Positions 9,256 through 17,981 of a stretch of 64,000 nucleotides of DNA are shown one piece after another. The stretch's first letter is position 1, and each line of letters opens with the position of its first letter. Below the pieces are notes generated by a model. The model did no database searches, was not told the origin of the DNA, and saw only the letters and a program-made list of their open reading frames with translations. The position numbers and the translations under genes were made by a program. This DNA comes from Chryseobacterium sp. (lineage in GTDB: Bacteria; Bacteroidota; Bacteroidia; Flavobacteriales; Weeksellaceae), in NCBI GenBank assembly GCA_031277615.1, contig JAITMC010000003.1, forward strand, positions 1-64,000. Reading direction: 5' to 3'.

Positions 9256-9624
9256 ATTATTTATTTTATGGTGTTAAAAAAAATGGATGGTTATCAGGGT
9301 GAGTTTAGGATTGTGAGAAGTATTTTACCACAAGCGGATCCCGTAAACTCTGCATCATATTGATAAAAAAAGCTGTTGAAAAGAAACCTCCCAGATACTC
9401 GAGAGGTTACACTTCAAATAAACTTTAAACAAGCCATTATCAGGTATGAAACTGATAAGGACAATACAAAAATAACAGGATATAAAATTCTAAACTATGA
9501 CTGAGGTCATAAACGGTCTTTTTCGGTTAAAAAAAGCTTTACTACAGGTTATTAGCATGATTGTTGATCAGACGTGTACAGAAAGAACAGTGAAATTTGA
9601 TTAATTTTTGAAAAAAAGAAAGTT
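9256..9624. other. Divergent intergenic region, 369 nt
   Basis: Shared upstream region of the DUF2383 gene (minus) and the 75-aa gene (plus). It holds the TATGAC-N4-GTCATA palindrome at 9496-9511. No protein or RNA gene seen. Confidence 0.6.
9496..9511. promoter_or_regulatory. Palindrome TATGAC-tgag-GTCATA (copy 2)
   Basis: Same 6-bp arms and 4-nt spacer as 7770-7785. It lies 113 nt upstream of the start at 9625 and 240 nt upstream of the divergent DUF2383 start. A shared operator for this gene group is the simplest reading; the binding protein is not known. Confidence 0.4.
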
Positions 9625-9852
9625 ATGAAATACAGTGAAGCATTACAGTACAAAAAAGAGGCATTGAAGAAAGCGGATGAGTCGGTTCTTCAGAATTACC
9701 ATATCATTATTGCTCCTGCCGATACCGCTGAAAGTGTCCGGTACATTGAAGAATATTCCAGAGAGCCTGAAAAATTCAGAGACGACAGCTGTAAGGAATA
9801 CAGTTCAACTGAAGATTATCAGGTCGTAAGCTTCAAAAAAGAATCCGATTGA
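9625..9852 (+). CDS. Small charged protein of unknown function
   Basis: 75 residues, no signal or membrane segment. It starts MKYSEALQYKKEALKKADE (amphipathic helix), has a short beta-like stretch NYHIIIAPADTAESV, and ends in a Lys/Glu/Ser-rich tail. ATG 9625 follows an A/G-rich tract (AAAAAAAGAAAG). A strong bidirectional terminator follows 19 nt after the stop. I do not recognise the family; its place among stress proteins is the only clue. Confidence 0.6.
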   Translation: MKYSEALQYKKEALKKADESVLQNYHIIIAPADTAESVRYIEEYSREPEKFRDDSCKEYSSTEDYQVVSFKKESD

Positions 9853-9870
9853 AAATAAAATATCACTAAA

Positions 9871-9903
9871 CAATTAAAGAGGCTTTTTAAGCCTCTTTAA
9901 TTG
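9871..9903. terminator. Bidirectional terminator, 15-bp perfect stem
   Basis: CAATTAAAGAGGCTT (9871-9885) pairs with AAGCCTCTTTAATTG (9889-9903) over a TTT loop, between convergent genes at 9625 and 9926. Confidence 0.85.
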
Positions 9904-9925
9904 TTGATGTCTTGTAATTATACGC

Positions 9926-10516
9926 TTACATTGCTTTACTGTTAAGAGCGGTATCAGCTACTTTAGACAGAAGCTGATCACATTTTTTTTCTTCACTCAG
10001 AGTATCGGTGAAGTTCTGAAGACATTTTTTCTCTTTCAGAACCTTTGCAAAAGCAGCCAGCGTCCCGTAAGTTGCGATTTCGTAATGCTCAACTTTCTGA
10101 GCGGCGGCGATAATTCCGGCATCCCTTACAGGTCCTGGTTTGGTTTCCTTCATAATGCTTTTTCCTTCGTCCAGAAGCCCCTGCATGGCATCACATTTTT
10201 TAGCCTGTGCTTTTTTACCGATTGCTTTAAAGCAGTCTTCAAGCCTTGCCACATGGGTTTTAGTTTCGTCGATATGCTTTTCTATAGCTGCTTTAAGCTT
10301 TTTGTCTGTAGCATTTTTCATCATCAGCGGAAGGGCCTTCACCAATGCCTTTTCTGCCCAATAAATATCCTTTAATGAATCTTCAAAAAGGTCTTTCAGA
10401 TCTTTGGCAGCATCTTTTTTGGCAGGTGTTTTAGAGGTTGTTTTAGCCGCTGTTTTGCCTGTTGATTTTGTTTTGGATGCGGTCGTTTTTTTTCTGGTTG
10501 CTTTTTTCGTTTCCAT
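9926..10516 (-). CDS. DUF892 (YciE-like) ferritin-like protein with Lys-rich tail
   Basis: 196 residues. The first ~36 are Lys/Thr/Ala-rich (KKTTASKTKSTGKTAAK and similar), like a histone tail. From about 37 a DUF892/YciE domain follows: LKDLFEDSLKDIYWAEKAL, IEKHIDETKTHVARLE, CDAMQGLLDEG, then AAQKVEHYEIATYGTLAAFA. Glu and His at the conserved di-iron-type positions are visible (E-K-H and EHYE). YciE-like proteins are ferritin-like stress proteins; the basic tail suggests DNA association, as in some Dps proteins, which is inference. Confidence 0.85.
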   Translation of the reverse strand: METKKATRKKTTASKTKSTGKTAAKTTSKTPAKKDAAKDLKDLFEDSLKDIYWAEKALVKALPLMMKNATDKKLKAAIEKHIDETKTHVARLEDCFKAIGKKAQAKKCDAMQGLLDEGKSIMKETKPGPVRDAGIIAAAQKVEHYEIATYGTLAAFAKVLKEKKCLQNFTDTLSEEKKCDQLLSKVADTALNSKAM

Positions 10517-10758
10517 AATGTAATATATTTTGTGATTGTTTAATGGGAGAAGTTCTGCAAGTATGAGGCCATTTTGTAGGAAATAAACTTCGTGTGGTAG
10601 CTGAAATGCAAAGACTGACCTTATTTTTCAAACCCAAATAAAGTAAACAGAATGAGTCTTTTTCTTTTCCTTCTTTTAATCCGCCGATATTATTATGCAA
10701 AATACTATATCAGACAGGATTGATAACCGATATCTTTAAAAAGGGAACTTCAAAGATA

Positions 10759-11805
10759 TTATTTCAGGTGTTCTTTAAAAAAAACTTCCAGCTTATCAAA
10801 CGGGATAACGTTTACCTTATCATAAAGATCAACGTGTACAGCATTGGGAATCATAAGCAGTTCCTTCGGTTCAGCAGCCATTCTAAAGGCATCTTCACTG
10901 AAATAACGGGAATGGGCTTTCTCACCTGCAATAATCAGGACCGGACGTGGTGAAATTTCTCTGATATAGGTAAGTAATGGCATATTCATAAAAGACAGCG
11001 GATTGGTTGCATTCCATGACCCGGCTGAATTTAATGAACGCTCATGAAAGCCTCTTGGCGTGCGGTAATAATCAAAATAATCCTTTACAAACTGAGGTTC
11101 GCCACCTGTCAGCTTTTCAGCGTTCAATCGGGGTCCGGATTGGAATACCCCTTTTCCGGCATCTTTCCAGCGTTGTTCACCAAGCTGCTGTAACAATTGT
11201 GTACGCTGTTCCGGAGTTGTGGCATCGTAATATCCTTTCGACATTACGCGGGACATATCGTACATGCTGGTAGTGGCTACTGCTTTCACCCGTTTGTCAA
11301 TGGCGGCGGCATTTAAGGCAAAACCTCCGAATCCACATATTCCGATCATTCCTATGCGTTTCCGGTCTACATTCTTTAGCAGTCCCAGAAAATCTACAGC
11401 GGCACTGAAATCTTCCGTATTGATGTCGGGAGAGGCTACACTTCTGGGTTCACCGCCACTTTCTCCGGTATAGGACGGATCAAATGCCAGGGCAGCAAAT
11501 CCGCGTTCTGCCATGTGGTTGGCATAGAGGCCGGAGGACTGTTCTTTCACTGCTCCGAAAGGACCACTGATAACTAAAGCGGGTAATCCTGTATTTGTTA
11601 AATCGTTTTTGGGAAGGTAAAGATCTCCTGTCAGAAGAATTCCGTACCGGTTTTTAAAATGTACTTTTTCACGGGTCACTTTCTCGCTCAGAGTGAAAGT
11701 GTAATGTTCTGTTTTTTCCATATTCTTCATGGTAGTATTCTGTTGTGAATAGAGTTTTCCTGTTAACAGCAATACGGTTGCTGCTAAAACTGACCATTTT
11801 TTCAT
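10759..11805 (-). CDS. Secreted alpha/beta hydrolase with Cys nucleophile (dienelactone hydrolase/YcjY-like)
   Basis: 348 residues with a signal peptide (to about 21). The alpha/beta core shows VISGPFGAVKEQ, then the nucleophile elbow GMIGICGFGG with Cys157 in place of Ser, an acid candidate in LIIAGEKAHSR and a His in NAVHVDLYD. This pattern fits the YcjY/dienelactone-like branch, where Cys is the normal nucleophile. The gene starts 11 nt after the acetyltransferase gene at 11817, so the two are probably one transcript. Substrate unknown. Confidence 0.75.
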   Translation of the reverse strand: MKKWSVLAATVLLLTGKLYSQQNTTMKNMEKTEHYTFTLSEKVTREKVHFKNRYGILLTGDLYLPKNDLTNTGLPALVISGPFGAVKEQSSGLYANHMAERGFAALAFDPSYTGESGGEPRSVASPDINTEDFSAAVDFLGLLKNVDRKRIGMIGICGFGGFALNAAAIDKRVKAVATTSMYDMSRVMSKGYYDATTPEQRTQLLQQLGEQRWKDAGKGVFQSGPRLNAEKLTGGEPQFVKDYFDYYRTPRGFHERSLNSAGSWNATNPLSFMNMPLLTYIREISPRPVLIIAGEKAHSRYFSEDAFRMAAEPKELLMIPNAVHVDLYDKVNVIPFDKLEVFFKEHLK

Positions 11806-11816
11806 GAGATGCTGAT

Positions 11817-12377
11817 TTAAATTGTTTTGATGATTTTTGCCGGAACGCCTCCCACAACGGCATGATCCGGAACATCTCTATTCACTACTGCTCCGGCAGC
11901 GACTACCGCATTTTCACCGATGGTAACTCCGGGAAGAATGGTTGCATTGGCTCCTATCCATGCATTTTTTTTAATATGGATATGACCAGGAACCAAGGAA
12001 TGACGGTCTTCGGGAGAAATGGGGTGGCCTTCGGAAAGCAGGCTGACCTTCGGAGCAATCATTACGTTATCTTCTATAGTAATACCGCCGAGATCCAGGA
12101 AAATGCCGTCAAAGTTGATGAATACATTTTGACCGAGCCTTATGTTCCTGCCATAATTGATGTACAATGGGGTAAAGACTGTTATCGTTTCATCGATAGG
12201 GCGGCCTGTGATTTCACCCAGTAATCTTCTGACCTCAGAGGGATCATCAGTATCGTTCATTTTAATCAGTAGTTTTTTGGTGGCAAACGATGCCTCACGC
12301 ATTCTGAATGCCTGAGGATCATGGGCTGGAATGCTTTCTCCTTTTCTGAGCCGCTCAAAAATATTCTCTGTTTCCAT
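11817..12377 (-). CDS. Maltose/galactoside-type O-acetyltransferase (left-handed beta helix)
   Basis: 186 residues, the usual length of LacA/Maa enzymes. It has an N-terminal helical cap (to about 55), then [22 protein letters not shown] and hexapeptide repeats, with the active-site segment [14 protein letters not shown] (catalytic His) and the end block [20 protein letters not shown] and GVPAKIIK. It transfers acetyl from acetyl-CoA to a sugar hydroxyl. First gene of a two-gene unit with the hydrolase; a terminator separates it from the AraC gene upstream. Confidence 0.85.
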   Translation of the reverse strand: METENIFERLRKGESIPAHDPQAFRMREASFATKKLLIKMNDTDDPSEVRRLLGEITGRPIDETITVFTPLYINYGRNIRLGQNVFINFDGIFLDLGGITIEDNVMIAPKVSLLSEGHPISPEDRHSLVPGHIHIKKNAWIGANATILPGVTIGENAVVAAGAVVNRDVPDHAVVGGVPAKIIKTI

Positions 12378-12412
12378 AATAAATTATTTAGGGAACAAAA
12401 TTAAAAATCAAA

Positions 12413-12436
12413 CCCCGCAATACCATTACTGCGGGG
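12413..12436 (-). terminator. Terminator of the AraC-family gene
   Basis: CCCCGCA (12413-12419) pairs with TGCGGGG (12430-12436). Read on the minus strand the hairpin is followed by TTTGATTTTT. Confidence 0.75.
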
Positions 12437-12459
12437 CTCAATTAAGTTTTCTCCAGAGC

Positions 12460-13287
12460 TCAGCTCCTGATTTCAGCAGGAGGGAAGCCGTACTGTTTCC
12501 TGAAGGCTGTAGAGAAATGGGAAGGATTTTTAAACCCAACCTCCACATATACTTCCTGAATTTTTTTTCCTTCTTCTTTTAATTTGAAATACGCGGCTTC
12601 AAGTCGTTTTCTGATGAGCCATTTTTGCGGACTCAGGTCACTGATTTTTTGAAAATCACGTTTGAAAGTAGCTAAGCTCCGGCCCGTGTAAGCTGCAATC
12701 TGTTCAATGCTGAGATCATCCATATAATTTTCGTTCATAAATTCCATGATATCAATTTTCCATGGTTCGGTAAAGTCAAATAAAACGGGAAAAAAGATAT
12801 CGGAATTGTTCAGAAGAGCATAAATGCCTTCCTTTAATTTAAGATGGGCTACACTCTCCGAAGGTCTGCTGTTTTCATCAAAGTAGGGCGTGAGAGACTG
12901 AAATAAACTTGTGATATCCGCTCTGGGCTCAATTTTAAATACATTTTTTTCGGAGAAAGAAATCTTTTGAGGGATATCAGCCTTATTAAGATTGTTGTAG
13001 AATTCACGGAGCAGCGGCCGGCTGAACGTTAATGAAATTCCTTTATAAAGCTCATCTCCCTTACTGTTTTTGTACATCATCAGACGGTGGTTCCTGCGGA
13101 TAAACGCACATTCTCCTGCTTTGATGATGATGGTTTGGTCCCCGTCTTCAATTACCTGTTCCCCGGAATACAGATAGAGAAGCACATGTTCAGGGGTTGC
13201 GTGAACACATTTTTCGCTGTAATCCGAAAAACAGGAAAGAAATATTCCTGAATAGCTGATGGTTTTTAATTTTTCCGTTGGTTCCAT
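12460..13287 (-). CDS. AraC-family transcriptional regulator
   Basis: 275 residues. The N-terminal half is a beta-rich sensory domain (HVLLYLYSGEQVIEDGDQ, AGECAFIRRNHRLMMY), cupin-like. The C-terminal third (about 180-275) has two helix-turn-helix units: LSIEQIAAYTGRSLATFKRDF and KIQEVYVEVGFKNPSHFSTAF, then FPPAEIR. It lies just upstream of the acetyltransferase/hydrolase pair but is separated by a terminator; control of that pair is plausible and unproven. Confidence 0.85.
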   Translation of the reverse strand: MEPTEKLKTISYSGIFLSCFSDYSEKCVHATPEHVLLYLYSGEQVIEDGDQTIIIKAGECAFIRRNHRLMMYKNSKGDELYKGISLTFSRPLLREFYNNLNKADIPQKISFSEKNVFKIEPRADITSLFQSLTPYFDENSRPSESVAHLKLKEGIYALLNNSDIFFPVLFDFTEPWKIDIMEFMNENYMDDLSIEQIAAYTGRSLATFKRDFQKISDLSPQKWLIRKRLEAAYFKLKEEGKKIQEVYVEVGFKNPSHFSTAFRKQYGFPPAEIRS

Positions 13288-13417
13288 TTTATCTCAGTAA
13301 AGTTGATCTCTTCCGGACAAAGTTAGTCATTATACCCTGATTTTCCTTTTCCAGAAAGCTCAATATATGTTTCTGCAAAGCTCACTGTAGAATATGATCT
13401 TTTCCGGATAGAAATAT

Positions 13418-13446
13418 AAAAACCGGATGACAGGCATCCGGTTTTT
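13418..13446 (-). terminator. Terminator of the 1050-aa gene
   Basis: AAAAACCGGATG (13418-13429) pairs with CATCCGGTTTTT (13435-13446) over 5 nt. It lies 22 nt past the stop of the minus-strand gene at 13469 and is T-tailed. Confidence 0.85.
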
Positions 13447-13468
13447 GTGTGTTGATGGTGGTATGAGT

Positions 13469-16400
13469 TTATCTTCTGGAAATACTCAGGTTGATCACCT
13501 GGTAGCTGCCATTCTGCATATCGACCTGTACTTTATAAATACCGGTTTCCAGTTCGGCAACACTTGTGCTGCCACCTGTACTGGTGATCTGGAAGCGTTT
13601 TCTGAGCTGTGAATTCATATCGTAGATCGTGACATCCGTCTGGTTATTCCTGAATTCAGGACGGTTGTTGCTGTCAAGAAGGTACAGCTGAATCTGGTGG
13701 TCTGCCGGATTTGGAGTAATTCCGAAACCTCCGTTGTTGTATTTAATCGTAACAGGCATCTCTTTAAAGGCTGAACAGCCACAGGTATTGCAGGCTCTTA
13801 CCTTCACAACTCCACCGGTCGTATTGTTGGTTTTTACACTAATTGCGTTCTGGTTGGCAGTACTTGCCAATAATTCCCAGTTCGCCGGATTGGTAGAAAA
13901 GCTTTGAACCGTCTGGAAATTACCCGGTAACTGCCATTCATAATAAGTGGCATCCTGTACAGGATCTACCTCATACGTTAATATCGGAGAGATCGGCGGA
14001 TTGCCGTTTGGCATCGGGATCACATTAATGGTTGCAGGCCCGTACAGTTCCGCCGGTTTAGCAGGTCCTCCTACAGTGACAGCTCTTATAACACTTCTTT
14101 TGCCGCACGTACCTCCGGAATCGATGATCACATTGATCAGACTGGTACCGGTATAGGTTGAATTGGGATTGACTTTTACAGTGATGCTGGATGTTCCCTG
14201 GCCGGAAACGATCTGAAGGCCGCTTCCTGCCGTCCAGGTAATGGTTGTACCGGGAACATTGATCGCCGGAATGCTGTAAGTTTGGTTCGCTCCGGAGCAG
14301 ACTCTGCTGGCCCCGGCTATGATCATATCTCCACAAAATGCCGAACAGTTTGTATTGCTGTAATTGGTGCCGTTGGTCAGCAGTTGTGACAGCTCATTCC
14401 CCAGGAAATTCCCGGTTTTCTCGCTGAAACTGATATGTTTGAAATTACTGGCTGATTCTGCAATAAATTCATTAAAAGGGGAGGTAAGTCCTGTACCTTG
14501 CAGATTACTGCTGGAATAGGATCTCTTATAATCCTGCAACGTTAAATTACCATTCGTTCTTTTAATGCCCAAAGCACTCGGTACCGGGATAAAATTAAAT
14601 TTTGAATTGACAATATATTGGGAAACAAGACCTACATCGGCATTATAATAACCTCCGGCGAGATTTTCAGTAGGAAGTACCGTATTGCCGATATAGCCTT
14701 TTTTATTGGTTACATCATAAGTGATTGTCCAGTTGATTCCCAGCCATTTTACCCTGAATTTTTTATCATATTTAAGAATTCCTCTATAGACCTCTCTGTC
14801 GCTGTTGGTGGTCTCAGGAATCGTCTTGATCTGGAAATCAGCACGGATCTGGGACGGAAGAGGAATGGTGGAGAATAAGACCAGACCCAAATTATTGGTA
14901 GTTGCTCCCCAGAACGTCATGGAAAGGTTAATTAAAGTACTGTTAAGTTCATTCAATGAAGCCGTTTCCTTTTGGTATTTGAAAAGATTGTCTCCTGCGT
15001 TGTATCCCTGGTTCATTCCGCACATGTTTCCATTGCTTATGGCAACATTTCGGCTTTGGGTTGGATACCCGAGAGCATCAAATTCATTTTGCCAGCTCTG
15101 ATGATAAGACGTATTGTACTGCCAGTTGGGAGCAATATAGTTTTTTGTCATTTGCAGGGCAGCAGGACAGTCTACAATGGTTAATACATCGCTTCCTCCA
15201 AAATCAGTAATGAAATTCTGATTAAACAGTCCTATAATATCAAGAACAAAGGGAACCACATGATCTCCCAATGCATGTAAGAACGGATTGGAAGAGTAGA
15301 GTTCATTGGCATGGCGGAGCATATATTGGGCGCCTACAGGAATATTGGCTCCATCAAGCGGAGAATCGTGGGCAATGAACAGGCTTACCTGATGGTTGTA
15401 GTTTTCCTGCTCCAGTTTTACCAGTGCATATTTGCTGACCAGCCCGCCCATACTTTGTCCCAGGAGTACGTTGGGAGCGGTGCTGCCATTGGCTGCTTTC
15501 TGGCCGTTTACATATTTTATGATTTTTTTCAGTGTTTCGGCATTCTGTCTGATATCACCAATACCATTGCGCCAGTCTACATAGATAATGTCGTATTTCT
15601 GGCTGTTTGATAAAATATTCTGCAGTTCAGGAGAATTACTTAAGCTTGTTTTAAAATTAGAAAGAGACAGGTCTCCACCTACTTTTTCAGGAGTCAGGGC
15701 ACTGCTTAAATCAAATCCTTCAGCTACAATAAGCGGGCGTGTGATACGCTTATCATTGTCGTTGATGTAATCTATGCGAAGGGTTGCACTGTGTTTTCCG
15801 TTATTGATTTTAATGTTGTTCAGATCTCCGAACAGGCCGCCGATTTCACCGCGGATGATATCTATAGGAAATTTGATTCGTTTTATTCTTCCGGAGGTTA
15901 GGGTCACCGAAAAAGCCCAGTTGTATTTGCCTTCTGTAGGATAATTCACGGTAACAGGTTCGTTTAACCGTAAGATCTGCTGTGGGTTACCTCCTCCGAA
16001 ATCAGCGGTAATAGTCTGTATTTCTTCCGTTCCGTTTCCTAATAAGAGTTCCTTAGGCAGAACGACATTGAATTTCAGAGAATTCATCTGATTGATAGGA
16101 GCGGTAAGGGCAAATATTTCATCTTCCTGATAAGGGTTCTGCCATACCCCGTTTCTGTATACATCTTTAAACTGCTGGTTCTCCACCAATATCTTATTTT
16201 CGTCATAGGCATTCATCGCAAATTTGGAAAATTTTGCATAAAGCCCTGAGAGAACAAGAGTAGGAACCACACTTTCTTCATTATTGTATTCCTTTCGGTA
16301 GGTCACCCATTTGGCAGCCATTTCCGGCATCGTAGGGAGGTTTCTCAATCCGTTTTCGTGAATAACTCCCGAGAAAAGTTCCTTATACACACTGCCATAG

Positions 16401-16621
16401 ATGTGAACATCCATTTCCAGTGGCTTTTCACTGTTATATTGTTCGATATCAGTAAGCCCCCAGGCGTAATCGAGCAAAATACCATGAGGGATCCTGTCCC
16501 GTTCCAATGCCATAAACGGTTCTGCCATTTTCCGGCTGAATCCTTCCATGTTTTCTTCTGTTTGTGCATACATACCCAGTGTAAAAAAGCTGAGTAATAA
16601 CAAGAGTAGTTTTTGTTTCAT
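13469..16621 (-). CDS. Large secreted lipase-like alpha/beta hydrolase with T9SS sorting domain
   Basis: 1050 residues with signal peptide (to about 19). A beta-rich N-terminal part is followed by RPLIVAEGFDLSS (near 295-307), YDIIYVDWRNGIGDI (oxyanion side) and the nucleophile elbow VLLGQSMGGLVSKYA with Ser390, as in PGAP1-like or lipase-type hydrolases; SLFIAHDSPLDG follows. Residues about 780-960 look like Ig/PKD-type modules. The C-terminal 80 residues (GFGITPNPADHQIQLYL, then IYDMNSQLRKRF and LETGIYKVQV) form a type A sorting domain for type IX secretion, so the enzyme is likely exported to the cell surface or medium. Substrate not determinable. Confidence 0.8.
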   Translation of the reverse strand: MKQKLLLLLLSFFTLGMYAQTEENMEGFSRKMAEPFMALERDRIPHGILLDYAWGLTDIEQYNSEKPLEMDVHIYGSVYKELFSGVIHENGLRNLPTMPEMAAKWVTYRKEYNNEESVVPTLVLSGLYAKFSKFAMNAYDENKILVENQQFKDVYRNGVWQNPYQEDEIFALTAPINQMNSLKFNVVLPKELLLGNGTEEIQTITADFGGGNPQQILRLNEPVTVNYPTEGKYNWAFSVTLTSGRIKRIKFPIDIIRGEIGGLFGDLNNIKINNGKHSATLRIDYINDNDKRITRPLIVAEGFDLSSALTPEKVGGDLSLSNFKTSLSNSPELQNILSNSQKYDIIYVDWRNGIGDIRQNAETLKKIIKYVNGQKAANGSTAPNVLLGQSMGGLVSKYALVKLEQENYNHQVSLFIAHDSPLDGANIPVGAQYMLRHANELYSSNPFLHALGDHVVPFVLDIIGLFNQNFITDFGGSDVLTIVDCPAALQMTKNYIAPNWQYNTSYHQSWQNEFDALGYPTQSRNVAISNGNMCGMNQGYNAGDNLFKYQKETASLNELNSTLINLSMTFWGATTNNLGLVLFSTIPLPSQIRADFQIKTIPETTNSDREVYRGILKYDKKFRVKWLGINWTITYDVTNKKGYIGNTVLPTENLAGGYYNADVGLVSQYIVNSKFNFIPVPSALGIKRTNGNLTLQDYKRSYSSSNLQGTGLTSPFNEFIAESASNFKHISFSEKTGNFLGNELSQLLTNGTNYSNTNCSAFCGDMIIAGASRVCSGANQTYSIPAINVPGTTITWTAGSGLQIVSGQGTSSITVKVNPNSTYTGTSLINVIIDSGGTCGKRSVIRAVTVGGPAKPAELYGPATINVIPMPNGNPPISPILTYEVDPVQDATYYEWQLPGNFQTVQSFSTNPANWELLASTANQNAISVKTNNTTGGVVKVRACNTCGCSAFKEMPVTIKYNNGGFGITPNPADHQIQLYLLDSNNRPEFRNNQTDVTIYDMNSQLRKRFQITSTGGSTSVAELETGIYKVQVDMQNGSYQVINLSISRR

Positions 16622-17291
16622 AAAATATTGGGTTTAGTTGGTCGGTTTTATGTTGATGATGGTATAAGGTCAACAGCCTCAATACCGATAGGTATTCCGG
16701 GGAAAAATTAAAATAAGTGTAATAGCAGGCCGTTTGAAGGGTCTGGAAATAAGGGTTAGATAAACGGAAGTATCAGGGCTATAAGCCCGGCTTTCGGGAG
16801 TTCTTTTATTGATCTGTTAAGCTGAATTCGGGCTTAACTCACGATACAATAATGAACCTTGCTCTACATAATGATGTTTCATCATTCTTAGTGAACATGA
16901 GGGGGCATTAAAAAAAAACAAAGCGGTAACTTTTCTCCAATATATAACAATTATAAATACGAACCAAATATAATGGGTGTGAAATGTTTAATGAAACTTA
17001 ATTATTGTTGAGTATTTAATAGAGTTATTGATCTGGAAAGCAGAGGAAACTTCGATAGAAGCTATATTTTCAATAGTTGTGAATTTAATTGAAATAATTG
17101 ATTAAAAAACGTAATTATTAGTATAAATTAAATGAAAATCATTAAAATGTGTTATAATTTTAATGTGTTTTTTTAATATGTGCACTCCCTGGAAATGCAG
17201 ATCAGAATATTTAAAATCAAATCCTGTCATAGGACAATTCAATTTACCTGTCAGTTTGATTACTTTGTATAATCATTCAAAAAAATAAAAT
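16622..17291. other. Intergenic, 670 nt
   Basis: Divergent spacer between the T9SS hydrolase and the VOC gene. AT-rich after 16900. Small palindromes only: AATGATG-TTT-CATCATT at 16870-16886, and a GGGCT...AGCCC word near 16775-16790. No gene seen. Confidence 0.55.
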
Positions 17292-17669
17292 ATGAGTACA
17301 GAATTTGAAGCAGGAATTAATATCGCCATTAAAATTCCAAAAAATAAATATGAAAAAACAGTAACCTTTTACAAAGATATTTTAAAGCTTGACGTCAAAG
17401 AAGTAGAGATTAATAATCTCACCGTTTCCAAAACCCATGAAGTAAAATTCGGCAATAATATCATCTGGCTGGATTGTGTGGACAATTACACCCATTCCGA
17501 AACCTGGTTGCAGCTTACGGTGCCGGATGTAGAAAAAGCAACAGAATATCTGCGGTCCAATGGAGTGGAAACCTGCGACGAGATTGAAGAAATCCCCGAA
17601 AATATGCACTGGATTACAGATCCCGCAGGAACCGTATTCAACCTACAGCAGAAAAATAATAACCCTTAG
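17292..17669 (+). CDS. VOC-family (glyoxalase/bleomycin-resistance fold) protein
   Basis: 125 residues, one VOC module pair. INIAIKIPKNKYEKTVTFYKDIL is the typical first strand and helix; LQLTVPDVEKATEYLRSNGV and HWITDPAGTVFNLQQ give the second half. VOC proteins bind a metal or small ligand in the beta cup; the specific substrate is unclear, and the first metal His is not obvious. The ATG follows a TTTG-rich upstream region. Single gene. Confidence 0.8.
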   Translation: MSTEFEAGINIAIKIPKNKYEKTVTFYKDILKLDVKEVEINNLTVSKTHEVKFGNNIIWLDCVDNYTHSETWLQLTVPDVEKATEYLRSNGVETCDEIEEIPENMHWITDPAGTVFNLQQKNNNP

Positions 17670-17720
17670 AACCTGTTTATATTCTATTCAGGAATTTTTG
17701 ATTCGTAAGATTAATGCAAA

Positions 17721-17796
17721 GTTGATGAAGTTGTACGCTTATCCATACGCTTCGATGAATCAACGGAGTTGATTCTACTCTTTGCTTCCTGAAAAT
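17721..17796. repeat. Interspersed repeat A, copy 1
   Basis: About 76 nt with two shared words: TTATCCATACGCTT and ATCAACGGAGTTGATTC. The second is a hairpin, ATCAAC-GGA-GTTGAT. The unit starts GTTGATG. Copies 2 and 3 are at 19195-19274 and 36753-36830. Confidence 0.75.
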
Positions 17797-17938
17797 ATAC
17801 ATAATGAAATTAATCTTTGCATCAGAAAAATGTCATCAATACATTATTTTTAATAAAAATCTTTTAAGAATATGATGTAGATAAAGAATTGAATGGTGTA
17901 CAATAAATCAAATTTAGAAATCTTAATCTGGTAAAAAA

Positions 17939-17971
17939 AGCAGCCGGCTGCTGTTGCTGTTTCCGGCTGCT
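17939..17971 (-). terminator. Terminator of the S33-type hydrolase gene
   Basis: AGCAGCCGG (17939-17947) pairs with CCGGCTGCT (17963-17971). On the minus strand it is followed by TTTTTTT. Confidence 0.85.
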
Positions 17972-17981
17972 GATCGATCTG

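Larger units (their letters stand above)
17670..17981. other. Intergenic, 312 nt, with repeat A copy 1 and a terminator
   Basis: Between convergent genes. It contains interspersed repeat A (17721-17796) and the minus-strand terminator at 17939-17971. Short frames through the repeat (YAYPYAS type) are not genes. Confidence 0.6.

Noticed and set aside
14058-15184. Several 70-98-codon frames opposite the large T9SS hydrolase
   Set aside because: They are shadows of a long, well-supported gene.
17560-17772. 70-codon frame across repeat A copy 1
   Set aside because: It overlaps the VOC gene and the repeat; similar YAYPYAS-type frames arise from the repeat itself.
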